Shown: in pieces, positions 20,225 through 29,759 of the stretch
Layout: the number at the start of each line of letters is the position of its first letter
Position numbering within the stretch: the first letter of the stretch is position 1
Assembly (NCBI RefSeq): GCF_019175285.1
Contig: NC_056528.1
Location: forward strand, 45,962,937-46,026,936
DNA: 64,000 nt
Direction of reading: 5' to 3'
DNA from: Sceloporus undulatus
Taxonomy: Eukaryota; Chordata; Lepidosauria; Squamata; Phrynosomatidae
Notes under the pieces: generated by a model
Database searches by the model: none
What the model was told of the DNA's origin: nothing
Seen by the model: only the letters and a program-made list of their open reading frames with translations
Program-made: the position numbers and the translations under genes

Positions 20225-21086
20225 AGGATGAATATTTCCATCTGAATTATTCTCAGTCTTGGTTTCATCTTTGACTCCTCTTTGTCATTTATCCCTCAGA
20301 TCCAGACTACAGCCAAAGTCTGTAGATTTTTTCTCTATAATATCGCCAAAATCCGTCCATATCTCTCAGCTTCTACCGCAAAAACACTGGTCCATGCCCT
20401 AGTGGTCTCACGACTAGACTACTGTAACCTCCTCCTGGCAGGGCTTCCCCTCTCTCATCTCCACCCATTAATTTCTGTTCAGCATTCAGCTGCACGCATT
20501 ATTTCACTCGCTCACCGTTATGATCATGTCTCCCCTCTGTTGTCTTCCCTTCACTGGCTCCCTTTTCCTTTCCGCATCAGGTACAAACTTCTGCTACTCA
20601 CCTTTAAAGCCCTGCATGGGCTGACCCTCTTTATTTAACTGATCTTCTCTCTCCCTACATCCCTACTCGCACTCTCCGCTCTGGTAGCCAAAATCTCCTC
20701 TCTCAACCCAGGATCTTCTCTGCCCCGTCCCGGATCCGCCCCTTCTCTCTTGCTGCCCCTCATTCCTGGAACCTTCTTCCTCTGCATGCACGGCTCATCA
20801 CTTCCCTAACCAGCTTTAAGGCTGAGTTGAAAACCATATTGTTTAGGGAAGCGTTCTCAGGGAATTTGTGATTGTCATTTGGCTGTCTGATAATATTTGA
20901 TGTGATGTGATTTGTTTTATATTTGATGTTTTTAATTTGTTTTTCTTTTCTATATGGTAATTTTATCTATTCCTCTTTTAATTGTTATTATCTTAGAATG
21001 TACGCCTTGAGCAGGCTTTTATTTACTCCTAATTTTACCGACTTTGTACAGCACTGTGTATAATTACAGCGCTATAGAAATAAAGT

Positions 21087-21125
<39 letters not shown>
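20225..21125 (+). mobile_element. L2/CR1-group LINE, 3' part with (TAA)n tail
   Basis: It encodes LVHALVVSRLDYCNLLLAGL and HWLPFPFRIRYKLLLLTFKA, the C-terminal region after the reverse transcriptase. 'SFKAELKTILF'-like text follows and the end is GCGCTATAGAAATAAAGTTT with (TAA)n at 21088-21125. It differs clearly from the L2 copy at 41.6 kb, so it is a second family. Stops are present. Confidence 0.75.
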
Positions 21126-21424
21126 TAGAGAAATAGATCTCTGAATAGATGTAGAGCTAACTAACATTGTGCAGAAAGCTAGGTTATGTCCTTCCCAAAA
21201 GTCATCCATTGACATGTGCCACTTGAGAGCTGGTTTGTCTTGTGTGTCATGAAAATGCCTTGTGTTTTGCAAATACAGGAATCAAATCTTGCAAACAAGC
21301 TTGTAAAATGTGGGATAGACAAAGTAACTGTTACATGGATTTGTAACTGGTGACCAGCCAAACCCAAAGGGTGCTCAACAGTGCCACCTTTTCATCCTGG
21401 AGAGAAGTGACCAGTGGGGTCAAT

Positions 21425-21545
21425 GTACATGCACTTTCCACTAAATGCATCTGAGGAAGTAGACTGAAGCCTACAAAAGCTCATGCAGCCAACTTCTTTA
21501 TTTTAGTTAGGCTCCAAGGTGCTACAAGATCTCTCTACATTGGAA
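21425..21545 (+). mobile_element. Penelope-like repeat with hammerhead-like motif
   Basis: The text from 'AAATGCATCTGAGGAAGTAG' through 'GCTCATGCAGCCAACTTC' to 'GGTGCTACAAGATCTCTCTA' is the same repeat as the right arm at 59160-59278. Confidence 0.6.
21446..21487 (+). ncRNA. Hammerhead-ribozyme-like motif, core nearly complete
   Basis: It has stem I TGCAT/ATGCA around CTGAGGA (the CUGANGA core), a stem II built on AGTAGACT/AGCCTAC, and GCTC at the stem III/cleavage position. The GAAA element departs at one core base, so activity is doubtful. Confidence 0.5.
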
Positions 21546-21719
21546 TACAGTTGTTAGTCTTCTTCCTACTCCTTTCAATCCCTTTCAGGTCTTTTCTCAA
21601 CACCCCTTTCTGACTCCCTTTGCCCACAGAAGGCCATCAGTTGCACAGAAGATTCTAGATTGTTGAAAGCCATCAGCTTCCCATTGTCAACTGCCTCAAC
21701 AACTCACAATGGCCTCCTC

Positions 21720-21974
21720 TCCCCGTGTCATAATGCAGCCTCATGTGTTTAAAAGGCTGCAGAGCAACAGCCAAGCTCAGCCTTTGACTTCTCAGCCACG
21801 GCTCAGCTGCCTTTGGCTTCTCAAAGGGCGAGGCTCTTGAGAGGCGACTAGAAAAATGCGCTGAGCAATGCCTATTCTTACCCTCCTATAATATTTATAG
21901 GAGGCATCGCAAAGTCCGGACGAGACACCAAACATTGGAAGAAGGAAGAAGGAGAAATCTGGACACAAAGTTCG
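21720..21974 (+). other. Putative exon a of an unidentified transcript
   Basis: The stretch ends exactly at a strong donor (TTCG|GTAAGT, GT at 21975). A/T-rich boxes lie upstream (TTTAAAAGG near 21748 and ATAATATTTATAGG near 21888, the latter the centre of a small palindrome). No start codon opens a long frame. The 5' end is a guess. Confidence 0.3.
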
Positions 21975-22201
21975 GTAAGTGGGCATCCTTTTGTAGCTGT
22001 CTGTGGCATCATCTGTGTGGCATTGTCATTCCCCCTCTTCTGCCTAAGTGTGCCTTGTTTGATTGTGCCATTCTCTTGTACGTTTGCGTATGTGTGTCTA
22101 TGTGAGTTGTCTTGCGGTGGCTTCTGACTGTTCTACCTTGTCCCCTCTTTTATACTTTGAGCTCTGTGCATAATGCATCTCTTTCTTTTTTTCCCTTACA
22201 G

Positions 22202-22790
22202 GTTCGTCGTAAAGACCGGTGGAGAAGACAACAGCGATGCCAACCATCCTGGTTGGCATAATAGGCACAGTGCTAGGAGGTATTCAGTGCCATCTGTGTT
22301 TGGGCTGTACCCCTTTATAATACAGGATTGACTCCACAGGAGAGAAAAAATATTGCTCTAAGCAATTCTAGACTACAACTTTGATCATAAAACAAGTGGT
22401 ACAACCCAAAAACAGATGGTCTGATACACCTGAGGCAGGTAGACCTGACAAGGGGGTCCCTTTGGATCCTGGTCAGGCCTTGTTGAGGGACTACGTCTCA
22501 CCCGCCCTTTGAGTTGGCAGTGCAGGCTGAGCTGGTTGCCTGAATTGGAGCCGAGAAGGAATTTTCCCCTGTTGATCCCAAATTGGCCCAGAGGAGAAAC
22601 AGGTTTTTTGCCTTCTCTGCACTGCTTTCCCCTTGAGATGCTGCACCTTGGTTTGCAACTCAAGAGGAGCTCAAAAGGAGGTTTCTGGGGGGCTCCTCCT
22701 TAGAAGGGTCCAGCCCAGAGAGACTCAGAAGTTAGAGCAGGTCCTAGTTTATAACAGATCAATAAAGTCCTGTTGTTGAAATGTATACAT
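22202..22790 (+). other. Putative exon b of an unidentified transcript, with poly(A) signal
   Basis: A textbook acceptor (TTTCTTTTTTTCCCTTACAG) precedes 22202, giving a 227-nt intron. AATAAAG lies at 22761, followed by TG-rich text. The only ATG-led frame near the 5' end gives about 27 hydrophobic residues (MPTILVGIIGTVLGG...). A longer frame runs across the junction but has no ATG. It could be a lncRNA, a micropeptide gene, or part of an unrecognised repeat such as an LTR. I do not identify it. Confidence 0.3.
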
Positions 22791-22799
22791 TTTTGTCAT

Positions 22800-23640
22800 G
22801 TCTTCCTTGGTTGCCTTGTCATCTGTCTTCCTTGGTTCTGAAGTCCCTTTCCCAGTCTGTTCTTAAGACTCCACTCTTAAATTAGTAGAGTCTCACGCTG
22901 CTCTGAAATGAATGGATGCATCCATGATTTTTAAGCTGGAAGCCTATGCAGAACTCCTGGGAATCTGGAAGTAAATTCAATGGGTCAGGACTTGGCTGTT
23001 AAGCAAATATGGATTGAATGGGTCAGCTCTAGTTGGGACTAAGAATTGGATGGAGTCTGGTGTCTCCTTTTTCTTGTAGGCTTTGCACTGCCAATGTGCT
23101 GGTCATTCATTGTAACCATATCTATGTCATGGAGCTTTTAGCTGCTATCGAAAACCACGTGGGCTGGCTTTAATTTTGTAACCTGCCCCTGCTAAATTAC
23201 ATAACCGTTGTTACACACGATAAGTATTAGTAGTATAAATGTCACAATTCTTGTTGCAGTGATAATTTTATCTCCTGCATTACATTTTTTTTTTTTTGGT
23301 ATTAAATATATTGATAGGCATTGTAATTTTCTTACCTTCCTGCTGTTCTATTTGAGAGAAATAAGCTCCTTTGCTTTAAAAAAAAAGAAAGGACAAAAGG
23401 TACTAATCTAGCCATGAAAATAGAGTAGGAAAGAGTTTGTTCATGACCAAAGAGAAGCTCTGAAGGTTCCCTGCCCAAGGATCGAAACTTGTGTCCTTAC
23501 AAATATGGATGAGCATCTCGTACCCTTCCCATTCTCCCTTAACATGGAATGGGCTAGCTGGGGATGATAGGACCTGGAAGACCATAGATTCACTCTCCAA
23601 TGCTGTTCTATCACTCTCCAGCAGAGTAACCCGGGGCATG
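22800..23640. other. Intergenic DNA, nothing recognised
   Basis: It contains a T-run at 23286-23299 and an A-run near 23377. No frame or family was recognised. Confidence 0.35.
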
Positions 23641-23644
23641 TTTA

Positions 23645-24490
23645 TCTGTTGTGTTCAACAGGGCTTAATGACCTGAAGAGACTAGAAAGCTGGGCCAAAG
23701 CTAACAGAATGAAATTCAACACAGAGAATTGTAAGGTTCTTAGGGCGGAAAAATGAAATGCACAGATATAGGATCATGGAGGACACATGCTGAATGAAAC
23801 TACATGTGAAAGGGATCGAGGAGTCCAAGTAGACCACAAGTGGAACATGAGTCAACAGTGCTATGCCGCAGCTAAAAAGGCCAGGGTGATTCTTGGCTGC
23901 ATCAATAATAGTATAGTGTCTAGATCAAGAGAAGTAATAGTGCCACTGTATTCTACTTTGGTCAGGCCTCACCTGGAATACTGTGTCCAGTTCTGGGCAC
24001 CACAATTCAAAAAGCACATGGAGAAACTGGAGCATGTCCAAAGGAGAGCGACTAAAATGGTGAAGGGTCTAGAAACCTTGCCCTATGAGGAACGACTCAG
24101 GGAGCTGGGGATGTTTAGCCTGGAGAAAAGAAGATTAAGAGGTGATATGATAGCCCTGTTTAAATATTTGAAGGGATGTCATATTGAGGAGGGAGCAAGC
24201 TTGTTTTCTGCTGCTCCAGAGAACAGGACCAGGAACAATGGATCCAAGCTGCAGGAAAAGAGATTCCACCTCAACATTAGGAAGAACTTCCTGACAGTAA
24301 GGGCTGTTCGACAGTGGAACACATTCCCTCTGAGTGTAGTGGAGTCTCTGTCTTTGGAAGTTTTTAAGCAGAGGCTGGATGGCCATCTGTCAGGGATGCT
24401 TTGATTGTGATTTCCTGCATGGCAGAATGGGGTTGGACTGGATGGCCCTTGCGGTCTCTTCCAACTCTACGGTTCTATGATTCTGTGATA
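23645..24490 (+). mobile_element. CR1 LINE, 3' end
   Basis: A 205-codon open frame (23787-24404) carries SRSREVIVPLYSTLVRPHLE, EYCVQFWAPQFKKHMEKLEH and LEKRRLRGDMIALFKYLKGC, the CR1 ORF2 C-terminus. It is followed by the CR1 3' UTR (GGTTGGACTGGATGGCCCTT) and the ATTCT-type end. Relatively young, 5'-truncated and non-autonomous. Confidence 0.93.
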
Positions 24491-24495
24491 TCGCA

Positions 24496-24520
24496 AAACA
24501 CACACACACATATATATTTA
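24496..24520. repeat. (CA)n/(TA)n microsatellite
   Basis: A short CA run then TA units follow the CR1 end. Confidence 0.8.
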
Positions 24521-24599
24521 ATGGCCTGCTTTATATATACATTTATTTAAATTGATTTTTTATTTAATTTAACATATAAACATAAAGAAGCACATGGTT

Positions 24600-25135
24600 C
24601 CATAACAAACACTTCCATGCGTTAACGCTCCATTCTTTACATTTTCGACAGCCCTCCATGGATTTTGGAAACGGGGCCGTAGCTTTCGTCATTGAGCCTA
24701 TCCACCTCGAATGTGGTCTTCCTCTTTTCCTACTGCCTTGTTTCTATCTTACCAAGCATTATTATCTTTTCTTTCTATCTTACCAAGCATTATTATCTTT
24801 TCTAATGAGCGGTGACTTCATGTGACAAGTCCAAAACACAAAAGTCTCCACTTGTCATCTTGGTTTCTAGGGCGAGTTCTGGTTTGGTTTGCTCTTGGAC
24901 CCATTTCTTTGTTTTTAGGCAGTCCATGGTATTGACAGAACTCTTCTCCTCCATCTCCACATTTCAAATGAATTATTCTTCTTTGCTGTTCAGCTTTAAC
25001 AACCGTACCTAGAAATTGGAAATACGACGGCATGAATTGGACATTCCTACTTCTAGTATATATCTTTACACTTCAGGATCTTGTCTAGCTCCTTCATAGC
25101 TACCCTTCCACGCCATATTGCCTGATTTTCAGGGG
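24600..25135 (-). mobile_element. RTE/BovB-type LINE fragment, antisense
   Basis: 'CCAAGCATTATTATCTTTTC' and 'GACTTCATGTGACAAGTCC' match the antisense RTE/BovB ORF text I know. 'CAGGATCTTGTCTAGCTCC' near 25080 matches the copy at 47990. A 27-30-bp unit (CTTTCTATCTTACCAAGC...) is duplicated in tandem at about 24746-24802. Confidence 0.65.
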
Positions 25136-25271
25136 ATAATCTCTATTTAAACCTCAAATTTCCCTCGTCTGATAAACTCTTAGGAACCTCTAGGTCCTCC
25201 AACACAATTCTGCTGGAAGTTGACCATAGAGACTGGCACAAGGGCACTAAATGTTCCTAGAGAAAACATTT

Positions 25272-25477
25272 CTCTAGGCCAGTGATGGCAAACTTATGGC
25301 ATGTATGCCAGAGGTGGCACTCAGAGCCCTCTCTGGGGGCACATGTGCCTCAACCCAGCACAGTGTTTGCCAGAGTTTGTTACTAGAAAGCCAGAGGGAC
25401 ATTGCACTTTGCAATAAATAAGTGGGTTTTGGGTTGCAGTTTGGGCATTCAGCCTCTAAAAGGTTCACCATCACTGC
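25272..25477. mobile_element. hAT-like non-autonomous DNA transposon
   Basis: The termini 'CCAGTGATGGCAAACTTATG' and 'AAGGTTCACCATCACTG' form short inverted repeats. The interior 'GCCAGAGGTGGCACTCAGAG' and 'GGGTTGCAGTTTGGGCA' are typical of this vertebrate hAT group. Confidence 0.75.
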
Positions 25478-25531
25478 AGATACAAATGTCGCACCCCTTT
25501 GTTAGGCTTGGGATGCTTTGAACCTTTTGAC

Positions 25532-25762
25532 ACTGGCTCCATCCACACTGCAAAATTAATGCACTTTGACACCACTTTTAACTGCCATGCATGCATGGCT
25601 CTATGCTATGGAATCCTGGGATTTGTAGTTTGCTGTGGGCCTCCAGGATGAAAAAGGCTCAACATCTCACAAAACTATAAAGCCCAGGATTCCATAGCCA
25701 TGGAGCCAGGGCAGTTAAAGCGGTGTCAAAGTGGATTAACCCTGCAGTGTGGATGCAGCCTT
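25532..25762. mobile_element. Fold-back MITE (GCATC..CACTGCA group)
   Basis: 'CCATCCACACTGCAAAATTA' on the left and 'CCTGCAGTGTGGATGCAGCC' on the right. The middle is 'GAATCCTGGGATTTGTAG' / 'CCCAGGATTCCATAGC'. It ends about 200 nt upstream of the SH3BGRL3-like promoter elements. Confidence 0.8.
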
Positions 25763-25849
25763 TGCCGCTGGAGGACAACAGGGAACAAACAACAAACTGG
25801 ACTGTGTCTGTCTGCGCCCACCCGCACGCTTTTTTACAAGCGACTTGCT

Positions 25850-26127
25850 TGCACGAGTTGCACCACTCCTCTCCTAGCTGCAGGGGGCGCGCGAGAACAA
25901 CGAACAGAAAAAGGGAAGCGGGGAAAAAGCCAAATATGAAGGTTTGAGTGGCAGCCTTAGCGGACCAATCGGAGCGCACGGCGGCGACGCACGCTCGAAA
26001 AGGGGCGGGCGGGAGCAGCAGAGCAAACTATTGCGTTGTTATGGCAACCGCCAAGAGAGTGGCTCGGGCGGGCGGATTTAGTGGGAAAAGAGAGATGGTG
26101 GGGGGCCCTGGCAGAGATAATAGAGGG
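25850..26127 (+). promoter_or_regulatory. SH3BGRL3-like promoter: CCAAT box, GC boxes, RFX X-box
   Basis: This is a CpG-rich stretch in an AT-rich neighbourhood. It holds CCAATC at 25965-25970, GGGGCGGG at 26002-26009 and the X-box-like palindrome GTTGTTATGGCAAC at 26035-26048. All lie within 170 nt of the start codon. There is no TATA box. The X-box fits RFX-factor binding; use in vivo is inference. Confidence 0.55.
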
Positions 26128-26175
26128 ATGGAGGCCATTAGAGTCTATTATACCAGTGTCACAGGGTCTAGAGAG
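26128..26175 (+). CDS. SH3BGRL3: SH3BGRL3-like exon 1 (first 16 codons)
   Basis: ATG with G at -3 and +4, then MEAIRVYYTSVTGSRE (the first beta strand and TSVTGSRE loop of the family), then donor GTGAGA. The frame stays open upstream to 25948, with in-frame ATGs at 26041 (inside the X-box) and 26096. N-terminally extended forms are therefore possible, but the family starts here. Confidence 0.85.
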
Positions 26176-26204
26176 GTGAGATTTAGGGGGCCTGGACTAA
26201 GGTT

Positions 26205-26335
26205 CGAATCCTGCAGTGGTTCTCAGCCTTTGGCCTCAGATGTTTTGGACTTCAATTCCCAGAAGTCCCAGCCAGTAGGCTCATTGTGCAGGAATTCTGG
26301 GAGTTGTAGTCTCAAAAGGATCTAGAGGCCCAAAG
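26205..26335. mobile_element. Small fold-back MITE in intron 1
   Basis: 'GTGGTTCTCAGCCTTTGGCC' to 'GAGGCCCAAAGGTTAAGAAT', with 'TTTTGGACTTCAATTCCCAG' / 'TCTGGGAGTTGTAGTC' inside. It begins about 30 nt after the exon 1 donor. Confidence 0.6.
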
Positions 26336-26339
26336 GTTA

Positions 26340-26500
26340 AGAATGGAGTGGCCTTGTGGGCAAGAAGTCACACTCTGTCAGCCTCAGGGGAAAGCCATGG
26401 CAAACCTCCTCTGAACAAACTTTGCCAAAGATAGTTTCGCCTTAGGGTCGCCATAAGTCACAAACAGCTTCAAGGCACACAACAGTAAACAACAAAACAG
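26340..26500 (+). mobile_element. tRNA-derived SINE, body
   Basis: 'AAGTCACACTCTGTCAGCCT' to 'AAGGCACACAACAG'; the head is displaced or lost. Confidence 0.65.
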
Positions 26501-26604
26501 TAAAGAACACAACAACACTTTCCTGTGCTGTGTAGTATCCTTGTGTCCTATGTAAACCAGTAGTAGGGTGCAAGGAGAGGGTTTAAACATCAATTGGGGC
26601 TGCT

Positions 26605-26760
26605 GCTGCTGTTGGGTGCCTTGGAGTCCTCTCTGATTTATGGCAACCATATGGCAGAGTTAGTGTGCCGACATTTGCACAAAGGAGGTTTGCCTCTGAG
26701 GCTGAGAGAGCGCAACTCGCCCAAGGTCGTGGGGATTCGAACCCAGGGTCGCCAGACTCA
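26605..26760 (-). mobile_element. tRNA-derived SINE, antisense
   Basis: 'GCTGTTGGGTGCCTTGGAGT' through 'GGTTTGCCTCTGAGGCTGAG' to 'GGGGATTCGAACCC'. Confidence 0.65.
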
Positions 26761-26941
26761 GGCGTCATTCCCGCTACCTTGTAAACCGGATCACAATACA
26801 GAAAGGCATCTGTAGCGTAAACCACGACTCAATGTCGAATCGATCAATCGATTCGGATCGTACACCAATTTATCTGTAGGTGGGAATGAGGCCTTAGTCC
26901 AATACTCAAACCACTAGACCATAATGGCTTTCAATATTTCA

Positions 26942-27165
26942 TATGAGCCAACATGGTGTAGTGGTTTAAGCGTCGGACTATGACTCTCGAGAGCAAGGTT
27001 CGAGTCGTTATGAAACCCACTTCAGTCGAGTCTCACTTTCTCAGCCTCAGAGGATGGCAATGGCGAGCCTCCTCTGAACAAATCTTGCCAAGAAAACCCC
27101 ATGAAAGGTCCACCTTAGGGTCACCATAAGTCAGAAACAACTTGAAGGCATGCAACGCCAACAAT
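26942..27165 (+). mobile_element. tRNA-derived SINE
   Basis: Head 'AGCCAACATGGTGTAGTGGT', body 'CAGCCTCAGAGGATGGCAAT', end 'ACTTGAAGGCATGCAAC'. Confidence 0.85.
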
Positions 27166-27727
27166 GTGAACGTCCGACTACATGTGTTTTATTTATTTAG
27201 AGTATGTTCACCCTGTTCTTCTGCCTCAACGGCTCCCAGAGTGGCTCACAAACAGAGATGGCACAAAAGGAGTCGAGAATAGATTTGAATCTGAGGATTT
27301 GAATTCAAGTCATGACACCGATTACACAAATCTTTTTAGAAAGTAAACACAGAACACTGATTCAGGGGGAAACCCAACAACTCTAAAGCAGAATCCCAAA
27401 CAATAGCACTCTCTGCGAGACCGTGATCCCTGTCTTAATCATTTGTACTGGGATATCTGTTTAAGATGTCAAACATAACTTTTAGGGCCCTAAAAGTAAC
27501 TTTTTAGGATAAGTGTTGGTTTCTTTTACTAAGGACTGGCAGGTTGCACAGCCTCTTGATACTTTAATCTTAATTTATGTACAACACTCCTTCGCTGAGA
27601 AGGCATTCAGTTCAAGTCACCAAAAATTTACTAACAATCCAGAACTGGGTTTATTATCAGCGAATGTAGCCGTTTCAAAGTGCTGTTCCATCTGCAAATT
27701 GTATTGTTCCAGCCAACATTATTACTT

Positions 27728-27915
27728 CAAGTCAAGTCCTACTAACTCGTGGCATCCTTCTAACAGGGTTTTCTTGGCAGGATTTGTGCAGAGAGCGTTT
27801 GCCTTTGCCTTCCTTGGAGGCTGAAAGAGTGTGACTTGCACAAGGTCAAGGCTTCCATGCTTTCTTGGGGATTTGAACCTGATCCACTCAGACCACTACA
27901 CACCATGCTGGCGGT
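27728..27915 (-). mobile_element. tRNA-derived SINE, antisense
   Basis: 'GGGTTTTCTTGGCAGGATTT' ... 'ACCACTACACACCATGCTGG'. Confidence 0.8.
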
Positions 27916-28314
27916 TTTGCAAATACGTATGTCACGTATTAACAGAATAGCACAAAGACGAAAATTTGAAAGCCTGCGTTGTGTGTATACAGAGGCAGAG
28001 TCACCTCTGCAAAACCTTTTCTTGGAACAGAAAAGACACAGGGATCCTAACAGCTTGTGCACGGTCTTGTGCCCTTTGTGCTAATATCACCCGAAAATCC
28101 TGGCTTTTAAAAAACTTATTTAATGGTCAGCACAGTTGTACCTCTGTTTGTCTACCTTTCCAGCATTCTTTCCAGGCCACAGGTTTCCAGGGGGGTTTCA
28201 ATGGTCAGATAGTCAAGATTGCTGAAAAGACCTCTGAAACTTTTGTTCAAATGGAAGACACATCGAATGTCCCTTATTTGAAATGCTTGGGACCAGAAGT
28301 GCTTGGGATTTTGA

Positions 28315-28324
28315 NNNNNNNNNN
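28315..28324. other. Assembly gap (10 N)
   Basis: Ten undetermined bases next to a (GATA)n run. The true length is unknown. Confidence 0.99.

Positions 28325-28378
<54 letters not shown>
28325..28378. repeat. (GATA)n microsatellite
   Basis: About 13 ATAG units next to the gap, within intron 1 of the SH3BGRL3-like gene. Confidence 0.95.
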
Positions 28379-28621
28379 TTTGGAATGCCTGTATTTGCAT
28401 ACTTAATGTGATATCTTGGAGATGGGACCCAAGTCTAAAGGTGAAATTCACAATATTTTAAACAATTTTGTGCATGAAAGAATGTGTCTGTGCACTGAAC
28501 CATCAGAAAACTAAGGTGTCACGCTCTCAGCCACCCATGAAAAATAGTTGGGCTTTTGGAGTATTTCGAATTTTGGGGATTCAAGATATGGGAGACTCAA
28601 CCTGTATTTGCCTCTGTCCAG

Positions 28622-28789
28622 GTGAAGCAGCAGCAGTCTGAAGTCTTCCGCATTCTGGATGGAAAGCGCATGAAGTACCAGCTGGTGGATGTGTCCCTCA
28701 GCGAAAGTTTGCTCCAGGAGATGAGAAGCAAAGCCGGCAAACCGGGTGCAATCCCGCCTCAGATATTTAATGGAGAGGAGTACTGTGGG
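28622..28789 (+). CDS. SH3BGRL3: SH3BGRL3-like exon 2 (56 codons)
   Basis: Acceptor TTTGCCTCTGTCCAG, donor GGG|GTAAGAG, phase 0 on both sides. It encodes VKQQQSEVFRILDGKRMKYQ, LVDVSLSESLLQEMRSKAGK and PGAIPPQIFNGEEYCG. PPQIFNGEEYCG aligns with PPQIVNGDQYCG of SH3BGRL3. A Tigger-like element ends only about 17-20 nt before the acceptor. Confidence 0.92.
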
Positions 28790-28854
28790 GTAAGAGAAGG
28801 CAGACTCGAAAAGAAAGATAGTTGGCCACGTTAAATTGTTTTCATCATTACTGC

Positions 28855-28950
28855 ACCCCTATAAACCTGCCTTGGACCTTCAAGGGCAAGCAGGGATTTG
28901 AACTCAGGTCTTCAGCACTAGTTTGGCACTCTAACCTGTATAATTACAGG
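28855..28950 (-). mobile_element. MIR-like SINE fragment, antisense
   Basis: 'AGCAGGGATTTGAACTCAGG' is a reversed tRNA-like B-box context. Short and uncertain. Confidence 0.35.
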
Positions 28951-29252
28951 TTGGACTATTGACCAAAGAGGATGAGGTGGTAAATATGATCTCTCCTTGC
29001 TCCAATCTACATTTATCCTTAAAACAAATAAATGAAAAGTTGAGCAGATTTTGTAACAGAGTGAAGGTCTGAATCCACATCACTCAGATTCCCATTTGAC
29101 ATTCAAAACAGCACACCATCCCACCCAATCCTTTCCCCCTTTTGTGTCGTCTCTTAATTAGATGGTAATCCTGAAGCTTGGGTCTGTCACAATATCGTAT
29201 CTTGTCAGATATCCAGGGAGAATTTTTAGGTAACACAACTACTATATAAATG

Positions 29253-29345
29253 TTTTTTGTGGGTTTTTCGGGCTCTGTGTCCATGTTCTAGAAGAGTTTA
29301 TTCCTGACATTTCGCCAGCATCTGTGACTGGCATCTTCAGAGAAG
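29253..29345 (-). mobile_element. Penelope-like repeat, short copy with 12-bp target duplication
   Basis: Flanked by ACTATATAAATG (29241-29252) and ACTGTATAAATG (29346-29357), one mismatch. On the minus strand it starts at the 5' side of a hammerhead-like motif and ends CCCACAAAAAA. Confidence 0.65.
29296..29345 (-). ncRNA. Hammerhead-ribozyme-like motif, core intact
   Basis: On the minus strand: CTGAAGA (CUGANGA), stem II TGCCAGT/GCTGGC, GAAA, then TGTC with the cleavage position after C, then AGGA. AGGA can pair with TTCT before the core. All core bases are present; stem III is two base pairs, as known for Penelope-type hammerheads. Confidence 0.6.
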
Positions 29346-29471
29346 ACTGTATAAATGCATCAGTACATATATACCTTGCAACATTATTTGTACATTTCTC
29401 ATTACACATTACCGTTTCAAAGTAACTCATCTGTTTTATGAGCTTTGTTACTAAAATAGCTACATTGGGTT

Positions 29472-29472
29472 G

Positions 29473-29502
<30 letters not shown>
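29472..29502. repeat. (CT)n(AT)n microsatellite
   Basis: CT units then AT units in intron 2 of the SH3BGRL3-like gene. Confidence 0.9.
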
Positions 29503-29504
<2 letters not shown>

Positions 29505-29759
29505 GGATATATCTTAATACACTTTAAAATGGCTCAAAATCACACCCTCCCCCAGTATTTTAAGAATAATCATACCTCTTAGAAGTAACAACTTCACTAG
29601 TCATTGCCACTTTTAAATATATATATTACAGGTAACATCATTACTTGAAACGCATTACTTCTGAAATCTGTGTTACAGTGGCTCTTGTGAATGGAGAATC
29701 CAGCTTTACAGTATTTGGGTTTTTGACTTTCTTTAATGTGATCTTTGCATCCATCATAG

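Larger units (their letters stand above)
28255..28605. mobile_element. Pogo/Tigger-like element interrupted by gap and microsatellite
   Basis: 'TGTCCCTTATTTGAAATGCT' at the left and 'ATATGGGAGACTCAACCTGT' at the right are the family termini. 'GATATCTTGGAGATGGGACC' and 'TTTTGTGCATGAAAGAATG' are internal. Ten Ns and a (GATA)n run at 28325-28378 break it. Confidence 0.75.

Noticed and set aside
20282-20638. 118-codon frame as a host gene
   Set aside because: It is the C-terminal part of an L2/CR1-group LINE ORF with an A/T-rich (TAA)n tail.
23787-24404. 205-codon open frame as a host gene
   Set aside because: It is the C-terminus of CR1 ORF2, followed by a CR1 3' UTR.
25948-26127. 60-residue upstream extension as the true start of the SH3BGRL3-like protein
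   Set aside because: It overlaps the CCAAT, GC-box and X-box promoter motifs, and the family begins at the 26128 methionine. Kept only as a possible alternative.
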